From positions 496,001 to 560,000 of the forward strand of contig NZ_JANUGP010000001.1 of the NCBI RefSeq assembly GCF_024753135.1: 64,000 nt of DNA, read 5' to 3'. Shown piece by piece: positions 1 to 9,818 of this stretch. This stretch comes from Streptomyces pyxinicus (lineage in GTDB: Bacteria; Actinomycetota; Actinomycetes; Streptomycetales; Streptomycetaceae). The notes beneath the pieces were generated by a model. It worked only from the letters and a program-made list of their open reading frames with translations. It made no database searches and was not told the origin of the DNA. Position 1 is the stretch's first letter. The number at the start of each line of letters is the position of its first letter. A program made the position numbers and the translations under genes.

Positions 1-2
1 GG

Positions 3-347
3 ACACCTCAGGCGGTGGCCGCTCTGACCGAGGCGCACGCCGCGTTCACCGCGTCGGGCGCGCACGCCGCCGCGGCCCGCGTGCGGCGCGATCTGCGGAG
101 CGCGGGGGCGGCCGACCGCCGGACGGCGAGCCGGCAGCGCCCCGTCCAGGGCTGGGAGGCGCTCACGACCTCGGAGAAGAGGGTCGCGCGTCTCGTCTCC
201 CAGGGCCACTCCAACCGTGCGGCGGCGGACCTGCTCGCCGTCTCCCCGCACACCGTCAACACCCATCTGACCTCGGCCTTCCGCAAGCTGTCCGTCAACT
301 CCCGGGTACAGCTCGCCAACCTGGTCATGGCCTTGCCCGACGACTGA
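3..347 (+). CDS. LuxR-family regulator, C-terminal part (cut by window edge)
   Basis: Only the last 114 codons are visible; the frame is open to the left edge, so the true start lies outside the window. Residues from about 50 onward form a LuxR/NarL-type helix-turn-helix: LTTSEKRVARLVSQG, then NRAAADLLAVSPHTVNTHL and a recognition-helix tail ending in LANLVMAL. The Ala/Arg-rich stretch before it looks like the end of a helical repeat region, as in large ATP-binding LuxR (LAL) regulators, but this cannot be decided from the fragment. It lies 169 bp upstream of the sugar transporter operon on the same strand, so it may regulate it; that is inference. Confidence 0.8.
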   Translation, partial: TPQAVAALTEAHAAFTASGAHAAAARVRRDLRSAGAADRRTASRQRPVQGWEALTTSEKRVARLVSQGHSNRAAADLLAVSPHTVNTHLTSAFRKLSVNSRVQLANLVMALPDD

Positions 348-516
348 GCCGATGCCGGCACGGCCCTCGGCGGCGTCCGGGCGCGCCGAGCGGATGATCT
401 TCTGATCGGAGGAGTGAGGTAGCATCCCCGCTCCGGAAGGTGCCGGTACGAACCGTCTCGCCCGCACCTTCCTCGATCAGCACCCCACCGACAGGCACCA
501 CGCGAAAGGCACCGCC

Positions 517-1767
517 ATGCCCCCAGCGGTCAGACCGCAGGCGCGGCGGATCACCGCGCTCCTCGGATCCGTCGCCCTCGTCCTGGCCGCCGCCGGCTGC
601 GGCGGCGGGGCCGGCTCCGGATCGGTCTCCGGCAGGGTGACGTCCCTCACCGCTCTGGACTACTACACCGACGCCTCCGAACACGCCCAGTGGAGCGAGC
701 GGCTCACCGCCTGCGGCAGGACGGCCGGCGTGCGGATCGAGCACCGGAGCGTTCCCGGGGCGTCGCTCGTCCCGAGGGTCCTGCGGCAGGCGTCGTCACG
801 GACGCTGCCCGATCTGCTCATGCTGGACAACCCGGATGTGCAGCAGATCGCCCGGACCGGCGCGCTGACGCCGCTGGACCGGTACGGCGTCGACACCGGC
901 GGCTTCACCAAGAGCATCCTCGCGGCGGGCACCTACCACGGGAAGGTGTACGGTCTGGCGCCCACGGTCAGCACGATCGCCCTCTTCTACAACAAGGACA
1001 TGCTGGCCGAGGCCGGTGTCGGCGTGCCGAGGACGTGGGACGAGCTGAAGGCGGCCGCGGCCAGGCTGACCCGGCCCGGCCGCTACGGCATGGCGGTGGA
1101 CGCGAACGCCACGTTCGAGGGCACTTGGCAGTTCCTGCCCTTCCTGTGGTCCAACGGCGGGGACGAGAGGAAGCTGGACACCCCCCAGGCCGCGCAGGCA
1201 CTCCGGCTCTGGGTGGACCTGGTCGGCAGCGGGTCCATGTCCAAGTCGGTGCTGAACTGGACGCAGGCGGACGTCCACGACCAGTTCGTCGCGGGCAGGA
1301 CGGCGATGATGCTCAACGGCCCCTGGCGGATATCCGCGATGGAAAGGACCAGGAACCTGCACTGGGGCGTGGCCCCCATACCCGTCCGCGCACCGGGGCA
1401 GACTCTGGTCACACCGCTCGGCGGTGAGGTGTGGACGGTACCGCGGAGCTCCTCCGAGGCCCGGCGGCAGAAGGCCGCCCGGGTCCTCGCCTGCCTGACC
1501 GACTCCACGCACATGCTCGCGACGGCGAAGCAGTACTTCACCGTGCCCTCCCGTACCGCGGTCGCGTCGCGGTACACCGAGCAGGTTCCCACGATGCGCG
1601 CCTTCGTCCGCAGCGTCGAGCGGGCCCGGGCGCGCACCGCCGAACTCGGTGTCCGGTGGCCCCGGGCGGCCACCGGCATCTACACCGCCGTCCAGGCCGC
1701 GCTGACGGGCGAGCGGACGCCGGAAGAGGCACTCAGGCGCGCGCAGCAGAGCACGACGGGACCCTGA
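517..1767 (+). CDS. ABC transporter substrate-binding lipoprotein (carbohydrate, CUT1 type)
   Basis: 416 aa, the usual size for a family 1 extracellular solute-binding protein. Residues 1-28 form a lipoprotein signal peptide (Arg-rich start, LVLAAAGC lipobox), so the mature protein should be anchored to the outer face of the membrane. The body carries recognisable family stretches such as LYGLAPTVSTIALFYNKDML-type substrate-domain sequence and AGRTAMMLNGPWRI. It is followed after 3 nt by two MalF/MalG-type permeases, giving the standard binding protein-permease-permease order for sugar uptake. No ATPase is encoded here; in Streptomyces such systems usually share MsiK, which is family knowledge. 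The sugar cannot be read from the sequence. Confidence 0.93.
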   Translation: MPPAVRPQARRITALLGSVALVLAAAGCGGGAGSGSVSGRVTSLTALDYYTDASEHAQWSERLTACGRTAGVRIEHRSVPGASLVPRVLRQASSRTLPDLLMLDNPDVQQIARTGALTPLDRYGVDTGGFTKSILAAGTYHGKVYGLAPTVSTIALFYNKDMLAEAGVGVPRTWDELKAAAARLTRPGRYGMAVDANATFEGTWQFLPFLWSNGGDERKLDTPQAAQALRLWVDLVGSGSMSKSVLNWTQADVHDQFVAGRTAMMLNGPWRISAMERTRNLHWGVAPIPVRAPGQTLVTPLGGEVWTVPRSSSEARRQKAARVLACLTDSTHMLATAKQYFTVPSRTAVASRYTEQVPTMRAFVRSVERARARTAELGVRWPRAATGIYTAVQAALTGERTPEEALRRAQQSTTGP

Positions 1768-1770
1768 CCG

Positions 1771-2664
1771 GTGAGGAACGAGGGCAGGTGGGAGCCGGTC
1801 GCCCGGTGGCTGTTCGTCACGCCCGCCGTCGGCTACCTGTTGCTGTTCTTCGGCCTCCCGGTCGCCGAGAACGTCGTGATGAGCCTGCGCGACTACACGG
1901 CCACGACGTTCTACACCGGTGACGCGCCGTTCGTGGGGCCCCGGAACTACTTCGAGACCCTGTCGTCGGACCAGTTCCCGCAGGCGCTGCTGACCACGGT
2001 CGTGTTCATCGTCGGCTCCCTGGCCGGGCAGTTCACGCTCGGCCTGGCCCTCGCCCTGTTCTTCGCCCGCGCGTTCCCGCTCGGCGGCGTCCTGCGCTCG
2101 CTCCTGCTGCTGCCGTGGCTGCTGCCGATGGTCGTCTCCGCGACGACCTGGCGGTGGATGCTCGACACGGACACCGGCGTCGTCAACCACGCGCTGCGCG
2201 CACTCCACCTCGTGCCGTCCGGCGTCCCCTGGCTGACCGACACCTCAGGGGCCCTCACCTCGGTGATCCTCGTCAATATCTGGGTGGGGATCCCCTTCAA
2301 CACCGTGATCCTCCACGGCGGTCTGCGGGACATCCCGACACAGCTGTACGAGGCCGCCGAGCTGGACGGCGCCGGGCCGCTGACGACGTTCCGCCACATC
2401 ACCTGGCCGCTGCTGCGCCCGGTGGCCGGCGTCGTGCTGCTGCTGGGCGCGATCTACACCGTCAGGGTGCTGGACATCATCCTCGTCATGACGGGCGGCG
2501 GCCCGGCCGACGCCACCCAGACCCTCGCCACCCGGGCCTACGACCTGTCCTTCCAGCAGTTCGAGTTCGGGCGCGGTGCCGCCCTGGGCAACGTGCTCGT
2601 CCTCGTCTCGCTCGTCTTCGCCGTCGTGCACCTGCGCGCCGGCCGCCGCGCTCTCCATGGCTGA
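1771..2664 (+). CDS. Sugar ABC transporter permease, MalF type
   Basis: 297 aa with a GTG start 3 nt after the binding-protein stop. Hydrophobic segments are spaced as in six-helix MalF permeases, starting with ARWLFVTPAVGYLLLFFGLP. The cytoplasmic coupling (EAA) loop is visible near residues 190-215 as LYEAAELDGAGPLTTFRHIT, which docks on the ATPase. The 3' end overlaps the next permease by 8 nt, so the pair is translationally coupled. Substrate unknown. Confidence 0.93.
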   Translation: MRNEGRWEPVARWLFVTPAVGYLLLFFGLPVAENVVMSLRDYTATTFYTGDAPFVGPRNYFETLSSDQFPQALLTTVVFIVGSLAGQFTLGLALALFFARAFPLGGVLRSLLLLPWLLPMVVSATTWRWMLDTDTGVVNHALRALHLVPSGVPWLTDTSGALTSVILVNIWVGIPFNTVILHGGLRDIPTQLYEAAELDGAGPLTTFRHITWPLLRPVAGVVLLLGAIYTVRVLDIILVMTGGGPADATQTLATRAYDLSFQQFEFGRGAALGNVLVLVSLVFAVVHLRAGRRALHG

Positions 2665-3490
2665 GGGACGGACCGCGCGGCGCGCGCCCGCGCGTGGCCG
2701 GCTCTCCACGATCGCGGGGATCGTCCTGCTCGCGCTGATGCTGTTCCCGGTGTACTGGATGGTGAACGCGTCCCTGCAACCGGCGGGCGGCGTCCTGCGG
2801 GGTGACTGGTTCCCCCGCCACCCGGACCTCAGCGGCTACGCCACCGCGCTGCGCGATCAGGGCCGCGCTCTCGTCACCAGCCTCGTCGTGGCCCTGGGCA
2901 GCGCGGTGCTGAGTCTCGTCCTCGCCGCCCCGGCGGCCTACGCCCTGGCCCTGCTCCCGCTCAGGGGCGGCGCTCCCGTGATGTTCGGCGTCCTGGTCTC
3001 GCAGACGGTACCGGGCATCGTGGTGGCCAACGCGCTCTACGGCGCCTACAGCGACCTGGGACTCCTGAACTCCTACGGCGGTCTGATCCTCGCCGACTCC
3101 ACCGCCGGGGTGCCGTTCGCGATCATCGTTCTGCGCGCGGCCATGGCGAGCATCCCCCGGGAGGTCATCGAGGCCGCGCGCGTGGACGGCGCCGGACAAC
3201 TGCGTGTCTTCGCTTCCATCGTGCTCCCGGTGAGCCGGAACGCGTTGATCACCTCCGGCCTCTTCGCCTTCCTGTTCGCCTGGAGCGACTTCCTCTTCGC
3301 CCTCACCCTGAACACCACGGAGACGGTGCGGCCCATCACCCTGGGCCTCTACGACTACGTGGGCGCCCACTCGAACCAGTGGAACGCCATCATGGCCACC
3401 GCCGTACTGGCGGCGGTCCCGGCGGCCGCGCTGCTCGTCGCCGCTCAGCGCCATGTCACCGCCGGGATCACCGACGGGGCACTCGACTAG
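2657..3490 (+). CDS. Sugar ABC transporter permease, MalG type
   Basis: 277 aa from the ATG at 2657, which overlaps the upstream permease by 8 nt; an upstream in-frame start at 2576 would lie deep inside the previous gene and add no membrane sequence, so it was not used. The protein opens with a positively charged tail and then GIVLLALMLFPVYWMVNASL, the typical first helix of MalG-type permeases. The EAA loop near residue 165 reads EVIEAARVDGAGQLRVFASI. It is the last gene of the transporter operon; the next gene is convergent, 33 bp away. Confidence 0.93.
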   Translation: MAEGRTARRAPARGRLSTIAGIVLLALMLFPVYWMVNASLQPAGGVLRGDWFPRHPDLSGYATALRDQGRALVTSLVVALGSAVLSLVLAAPAAYALALLPLRGGAPVMFGVLVSQTVPGIVVANALYGAYSDLGLLNSYGGLILADSTAGVPFAIIVLRAAMASIPREVIEAARVDGAGQLRVFASIVLPVSRNALITSGLFAFLFAWSDFLFALTLNTTETVRPITLGLYDYVGAHSNQWNAIMATAVLAAVPAAALLVAAQRHVTAGITDGALD

Positions 3491-3523
3491 GCCCCTGTCC
3501 GGGCCGCTGTCCCTTGAGCGGGG

Positions 3524-4009
3524 CTAGCGACGCAGCAGGTACTTGTGCTGTCCCGACAGCACGAGTTCGCCGCGCTGGTTGTGGATGGTGGCCGCCGTGA
3601 CCACGACACCGGTGTCCCCGTCGGGTTCCAGCCCGGTGATGGTGAGGGCCGGGTACAGGGTGTCCCCGGAGTGCACTTCCGCCAGGAAGGTGCAGGACAC
3701 CTCCAGGAAGCTGATGAACACGTCACCGATGAGGTGCGGGAAGAGTGTGGCCCCGGGGGCGGTGAAGGCCAGCACCTGGAGACCGTGCACCACGGGTGCC
3801 GAGTGTCCCCGCTTGCGGGCCCATTCGACGTCGTAGTGCACCGGGTGGTTGTCCGCGGAGACCGTCTGGAACGCGGCGGCGTGGGCGTCCGTCAGGGTCC
3901 GGCTGGGGGCGCGGAAGACCTCACCGACGCGCAGGTCCTCGAACGTCCTGGCCGGTACGACGAGGAACGTGTCCGGGTCGAAGCCGGCCGGGTCCGCCGA
4001 GTGGGTCAC
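3524..4009 (-). CDS. MaoC-family dehydratase
   Basis: 161 aa. The GTG start at 4009 overlaps the stop of the upstream secreted beta-propeller gene (GTGA), which fixes the start; the frame is open further upstream but that part is shadow sequence. The fold is a hot-dog MaoC domain: a TFEDLRVGEVF opening, and the hydratase motif with Asp and His in SADNHPVHYDVEWA (about residues 50-63), followed by VVHGLQVL and a terminal strand RGELVLSGQHKYLLRR. Such proteins hydrate or dehydrate acyl-thioesters. The neighbours (SMP-30-like and VOC proteins) do not reveal a pathway. Confidence 0.85.
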   Translation of the reverse strand: MTHSADPAGFDPDTFLVVPARTFEDLRVGEVFRAPSRTLTDAHAAAFQTVSADNHPVHYDVEWARKRGHSAPVVHGLQVLAFTAPGATLFPHLIGDVFISFLEVSCTFLAEVHSGDTLYPALTITGLEPDGDTGVVVTAATIHNQRGELVLSGQHKYLLRR

Positions 4010-4980
4010 CGCTCGCCCCGCTTGACGCGGGCGGCGAGGAGGTTGGGGTCGTCGCCGGTGAAGTAGGCGCCGCTGGCGATGTAGGCCGTGCCGCCCCGTA
4101 CGGCGATGGACGTCGGGTTGTCCAGGCCGTCGGCGGCGGTGAGCACGGTCGTGTGGCCGCCGTCGGCCCCGACCAGGGCGACCTCGTTGTCCTTGTTGAC
4201 GGCCGCGAGCAGGGTGTCGCCGGTGCCGGTGAAGTCGAAGTCGTCGATGCCGGCCAGCCCGGTGGCCCGGGTCGCCACCGGCCCGGCGCCGCCACGGCAT
4301 GTGACGGGGATACGCAGCACGGTGCCCTTGTCGAGGTTGGAGACCCAGACCGCGCCGTGGTGGATCTTGAGGCCGTTGGCTCCCAGGAACCCCGCGGGCT
4401 CCAGCTCGGGTGCGGTGGCCCAGCGCGTGGGCGTGCCCCCCGTGGCCGGCACCCGCCAGACGGTGCCCAGGACCGAGTCGGCGACGTACAGCAGACCGCT
4501 CCGCTGGTCGAGGGCGAGGCCGTTGGGCACGCCCTCGGCCGGGAGCGCGGCGACGCGCTGTGGCGTGCCACCGGGCCGCAGGCGCCACACCCCGGTCAGA
4601 TCAGCGGTTCCGGTGGCGTAGAGGAAGTACAGGGTGCCGTCCTCGGCCCGGACGATGCCGCCGAGGAACGGTGAGGTCAGGACGGGGGTGGCGGACCCGG
4701 CCGGGGGCGCCGGCAGGGTGGCGAGGACATGGGTCCGGCCGTCGGGGGTGATACGGGCGACCTGGCGGGAGAAGGCGAAGGTGACGTCCGCGGCGCCGCC
4801 GGGCTCCAGGGTGACGTTCTCCGGTCGCTGCCCGGCGCCGGCGTCCAGGTGCGCCACGAAGCGCACGTCCGACACCGGGCCGGAGGCGGCGGCCGCCGGG
4901 CCCGAGACGGTGACGGCGAGGGCCGCCGCGGTGGCCGCGGCCAACAGGCTGATCTGTGCCCTTGCCTTGGTTCTGGGCAT
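4006..4980 (-). CDS. Secreted ScyD/SMP-30-like beta-propeller protein
   Basis: 324 aa. Residues 1-32 are a Sec signal peptide ending AAAA-S. The rest is built of repeated strand units of the six-bladed propeller kind seen in SMP-30/gluconolactonase and ScyD/ScyE proteins, for example EGVPNGLALDQRSGLLYVAD and ANGLKIHHGAVWVSN, each followed by a GTVWRV- or GTVLRI-type strand. No catalytic metal ligands can be assigned with confidence, so enzymatic activity is open. It is co-transcribed with the overlapping MaoC gene. Exported location is inferred from the signal peptide. Confidence 0.75.
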   Translation of the reverse strand: MPRTKARAQISLLAAATAAALAVTVSGPAAAASGPVSDVRFVAHLDAGAGQRPENVTLEPGGAADVTFAFSRQVARITPDGRTHVLATLPAPPAGSATPVLTSPFLGGIVRAEDGTLYFLYATGTADLTGVWRLRPGGTPQRVAALPAEGVPNGLALDQRSGLLYVADSVLGTVWRVPATGGTPTRWATAPELEPAGFLGANGLKIHHGAVWVSNLDKGTVLRIPVTCRGGAGPVATRATGLAGIDDFDFTGTGDTLLAAVNKDNEVALVGADGGHTTVLTAADGLDNPTSIAVRGGTAYIASGAYFTGDDPNLLAARVKRGER

Positions 4981-5068
4981 TGCGGTGTTCCTTCCTTCGG
5001 TTACGTACAGGGGTGGGCCCCGGCGAGGGCTCGGGCAGTGCCGGATCGCCGCGCCGGAAGCGGTCGGA

Positions 5069-5992
5069 TCAGCGGTCGTCGCGCTGGTGCAGCTCGGCCA
5101 CGTATCCGCCGGGGAACCGCACCATGGCGTGGGAGCGGCCGTGGGCGGCGTAGGGTCCCCACAGCACCCGCGCTCCGGCCGCCTCGGCCTTGCGCAGCGT
5201 CGCCGCGAGGTCCGTCACCGCGTAACCGGTGGTCTCCCGGCCGAACGGGTAGGGCAGGTGGCCGTCGGTGACGCTGACGACCGTGTTGCCGAACGGTGAG
5301 CGGAGGGCGACGCGCCGGTAGGTGCCCTCGGGCAGACCGATGTCCGCACCGTTCGCGGTCCGGTCGTCGGAGACGATCCGGCCCCCGGTGAACCGCAGGT
5401 AGGAACGGAGGAATCCGTCCGCCGAGTCGGGCGTCAGATAGACGCGGTTGTCCGGCACGGTCTCCAGGGGTGCGTACGACGGTGTCTTGGTGTGCCAGTA
5501 CAACTGCGCGTTGACGCCACCCGGGAACTGGACGATCGCGTCCTTCCCGATGGGGTCGTCGAAGGGCGCGACGAGGAGGTGCGCCCCGCTGCGCCGCGCC
5601 TGCCGGACGCCCTTGTCGAAGTCGCTCATGAGCCAGCCCGTGCGCTCCGCGCCGAACGGGTACGGCGCGGGCGTCCGGAAGTCGAAGACGGACAGGGTGC
5701 CCACGGGTGAGAGGACCAGTTCCGACTCGGTCTCACTGGGCGTCGGTGTGACGTTCGTGACGACCTTGGCCGTGTGCGTGCCGCCGAACGTCGCCCCCCA
5801 ACTGGCGACGAACGCGTCCACGGCGCCGGGGGTGACATAGACGTGGGTGGTGTCGTACTGAGGGCCGACGGCGGTCGTCGGCGCCGTCGCCTCGGCCGCC
5901 TCGCCCTCGGCGGAGGACGGCGCCCCGGCTCCGAGCACGCTCAGCGCCACCAGTAACGCGGGCAGCGTCCATGCCATCGCTCTGCGCTTCAT
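5069..5992 (-). CDS. Secreted glyoxalase/VOC-domain protein
   Basis: 307 aa with an N-terminal signal peptide (MKRRAMAWTLPALLVALSVL, cleavage near residue 28). The mature part holds two similar halves, each with a strand-helix pattern ending in a conserved tail: DAIVQFPGGVNAQLYWH near residue 165 and HAMVRFPGGYVAELHQR at the C-terminus, as expected for paired vicinal-oxygen-chelate modules. Most VOC enzymes are cytoplasmic, so the export signal is unusual. It lies 88 bp upstream of the beta-propeller gene on the same strand and may share its transcript. Substrate unknown. Confidence 0.7.
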   Translation of the reverse strand: MKRRAMAWTLPALLVALSVLGAGAPSSAEGEAAEATAPTTAVGPQYDTTHVYVTPGAVDAFVASWGATFGGTHTAKVVTNVTPTPSETESELVLSPVGTLSVFDFRTPAPYPFGAERTGWLMSDFDKGVRQARRSGAHLLVAPFDDPIGKDAIVQFPGGVNAQLYWHTKTPSYAPLETVPDNRVYLTPDSADGFLRSYLRFTGGRIVSDDRTANGADIGLPEGTYRRVALRSPFGNTVVSVTDGHLPYPFGRETTGYAVTDLAATLRKAEAAGARVLWGPYAAHGRSHAMVRFPGGYVAELHQRDDR

Positions 5993-6191
5993 TCCGGTTC
6001 CCTTCGGTCGACACCAACTGACCCGAAAGGTAGGTGCCGGACGCGGGCCCGATCATGCTGACAGCGTCCCGCTTGTTGACTCTCAGCGAACAGTGCGAGC
6101 CGGCCGGCCGGAGGACGTCACGGCGCCGCGGGAACTCGGCCGCCGCCCCTCGCGTTGATCACGCAGAAGGGGAAGAACGGAGGCCCAGGCT

Positions 6192-7256
6192 GTGCACGGT
6201 GAGTACAAGGTGCCCGGTGGCAAGCTCGTCGTCGTGGATGTGGACGTCGCGGACGGCGTGCTGAGCGGTGTGCGGGTGGCGGGTGACTTCTTCCTGGAAC
6301 CGGACGAGGCGCTGGACGCGGTGAACGGCGCGCTGGAGGGCGCCCCGGCGGACACGGACGCGGCGGGGCTGGCCGCGCGGATCGACGCGGCGCTGCCGCC
6401 GGGGACGGTGATGTACGGGCTGACCTCGGAGGGCGTGGGCGTCGCGGTGCGGCGGGCGCTCGCCCACGCGACGGACTGGACGGACTACGCCTGGCAGCTC
6501 GTCCACGAGGGCCCGCAGCCCCCGGCCCTGCACATGGCGCTTGACGAGGTGCTGACCGCCGAGGTGGCCGCGGGCCGGCGCCCGCCGACGCTGCGGGTGT
6601 GGGAGTGGGCGGCCCCGTCGGTGATCATCGGCAGCTTCCAGTCGCTGCGCAACGAGGTCGACCCCGAGGGCGTCGCCCGGCACGGCATCGAGGTGGTGCG
6701 GCGGATCTCCGGCGGCGGCGCGATGTTCGTGGAGCCCGGCAACACCATCACCTACTCGCTGTCCGTGCCCGAGGCGCTGGTGCACGGCCTGTCGTTCCAG
6801 GACAGCTACGCGTACCTGGACGACTGGGTGCTCGGCGCGCTCGGCGACATGGGCATCCGGGCCTGGTACCAGCCGTTGAACGACATCACCACCGACCAGG
6901 GCAAGATCGCGGGCGCGGCCCAGAAGCGGGTCGTCGGCCCCGGTGGCGGCCCGGGCGCGGTGCTGCACCACGTGACGATGTCGTACGACATCGACGCCGA
7001 CAAGATGGTCGAGGTGCTGCGGATCGGCCGGGAGAAGCTCTCCGACAAGGGCACCCGGAGCGCGAAGAAGCGGGTGGATCCGCTGCGCCGGCAGACGGGG
7101 CTGCCGCGCGAGACCGTCATCGACCGGATGATCGACTCCTTCCGGGCGCGGTACGGCCTGGTGCCCGGCAAGGTCACGGCGGAGGAGCTGGCCCGCGCGG
7201 AAGAACTGGCCGGAGCCAAGTTCGCCTCTCCGGAGTGGACGGCGAGAGTGCCGTGA
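6192..7256 (+). CDS. Lipoate-protein ligase family protein with N-terminal accessory domain
   Basis: 354 aa, GTG start with a GGAGG 8 nt upstream. Residues 1-75 resemble the small lipoate-ligase accessory domain (HGEYKVPGGKLVVVDVDV, IDAALPPGTVMYGLT), which in E. coli LplA is C-terminal and in some archaea is a separate LplB subunit. Residues 98-310 are the biotin/lipoate ligase catalytic domain with ALHMALDEVL, VVRRISGGGAMFVEPGNTI and the lysine motif GKIAGAAQKR. The role would be attachment of lipoate, or another small acid, to carrier domains. Domain order is reversed relative to E. coli. It stands alone, divergent from the VOC gene. Confidence 0.85.
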   Translation: MHGEYKVPGGKLVVVDVDVADGVLSGVRVAGDFFLEPDEALDAVNGALEGAPADTDAAGLAARIDAALPPGTVMYGLTSEGVGVAVRRALAHATDWTDYAWQLVHEGPQPPALHMALDEVLTAEVAAGRRPPTLRVWEWAAPSVIIGSFQSLRNEVDPEGVARHGIEVVRRISGGGAMFVEPGNTITYSLSVPEALVHGLSFQDSYAYLDDWVLGALGDMGIRAWYQPLNDITTDQGKIAGAAQKRVVGPGGGPGAVLHHVTMSYDIDADKMVEVLRIGREKLSDKGTRSAKKRVDPLRRQTGLPRETVIDRMIDSFRARYGLVPGKVTAEELARAEELAGAKFASPEWTARVP

Positions 7257-7444
7257 GGGGGAGGAGAGGCGGCGGCCGGGAGACCCGTCAGAAGGGGCAG
7301 ATCCGTACGTCGTGATCGCGCTCTCGTGACCGCCCGGGTACGCAGCGAGTTCGCCCTTCCGCCCACAGGTTGTCGTGTGAGACTGTCGTCCCCCGTCCAC
7401 CCTGCGGACCTCTTCCGCACCTCCTCCCCCACGAGAAGTGCGCC

Positions 7445-8128
7445 GTGCGTTCTCTTCCTCTGCCGCTCGCCCTGACCGCGCGTCTGACGCCGGTCGTGGT
7501 GCTCGCCTGCGCCGGCTGGGCCATGTCCTCCGGTCCGGCGGCGCCGCCCGCCGCCGCGCAGCGCCCCTCCGAGCGGGGGGCGTCGACCGCGCCCTCCGGG
7601 GCCCCGTCGGCCACGGCCTCGGCCACGGCGAAGAAGTACGGCAGCGCGCCCTCGCCCTGCTCCAGCGTGCCCGTGGCCACCGTCGAGGCGCTGGTGCCCG
7701 GCGCGAAGACGGCCGGCAAGGAGATCCCCTCCACGGACACCGACCTGCGCCGCACCTGCTCCTGGAACGCGCTGCACGGCTACGACTACCGCTGGCTCGA
7801 CATCTCCTTCGAGGTCGCCGACTCCGCGCAGGACGCCAAGCAACAGTTCGAGACGCGGGTCGGCGAGAAGAAGGGCGGCGGGGACGTCCCGGGGCTCGGG
7901 GACGCCGCCTACTCGGTCGTGAACCTCACCACCGAGGACAAGCAGCAGACCCGCGAGGGCCTGGTCATGGCCCAGGTCTCCAACGCCCTGGTGGTCGTCA
8001 CCTACAGCGGCAGCGACTTCGAGTCCAAGAAGGCGCCGGACACGGACGAGATCAACAAGGGCGCCATCAAGGCGGCCCGGAGCGCGGTCGGCGCGCTGGG
8101 CGGCGGGCAGGGCGGCGGGCAGGACTGA
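7445..8128 (+). CDS. DUF3558-like lipoprotein
   Basis: 227 aa from the GTG at 7445; an upstream in-frame start at 7370 would place charged sequence before the signal peptide and is less likely. The N-terminus reads as a lipoprotein signal (LTPVVVLACAGW) followed by a long Ala/Pro/Ser spacer. The globular part contains the paired cysteines typical of DUF3558 proteins (SPCSSVPV and RRTCSWNAL). The end is a Gly-rich tail. Function unknown; an extracytoplasmic, membrane-tethered protein is inferred. Confidence 0.7.
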   Translation: MRSLPLPLALTARLTPVVVLACAGWAMSSGPAAPPAAAQRPSERGASTAPSGAPSATASATAKKYGSAPSPCSSVPVATVEALVPGAKTAGKEIPSTDTDLRRTCSWNALHGYDYRWLDISFEVADSAQDAKQQFETRVGEKKGGGDVPGLGDAAYSVVNLTTEDKQQTREGLVMAQVSNALVVVTYSGSDFESKKAPDTDEINKGAIKAARSAVGALGGGQGGGQD

Positions 8129-8157
8129 ACCCCGCCGCCCCACCCGCTGGCGGTCGT

Positions 8158-9684
<1,527 letters not shown>

Positions 9685-9818
9685 GGGCTGGCCAATCGGG
9701 GAGAGCGGGTACGGGAATGGCCGTCGCGGGCGCCGGCCCCTCCCCGGGGACGGCGGGGAGGGGTGACCAGGAGGGGCGTGGGGGGCGCGAACCGGGCTGC
9801 TGGCTCCGGGAGTTGCGG

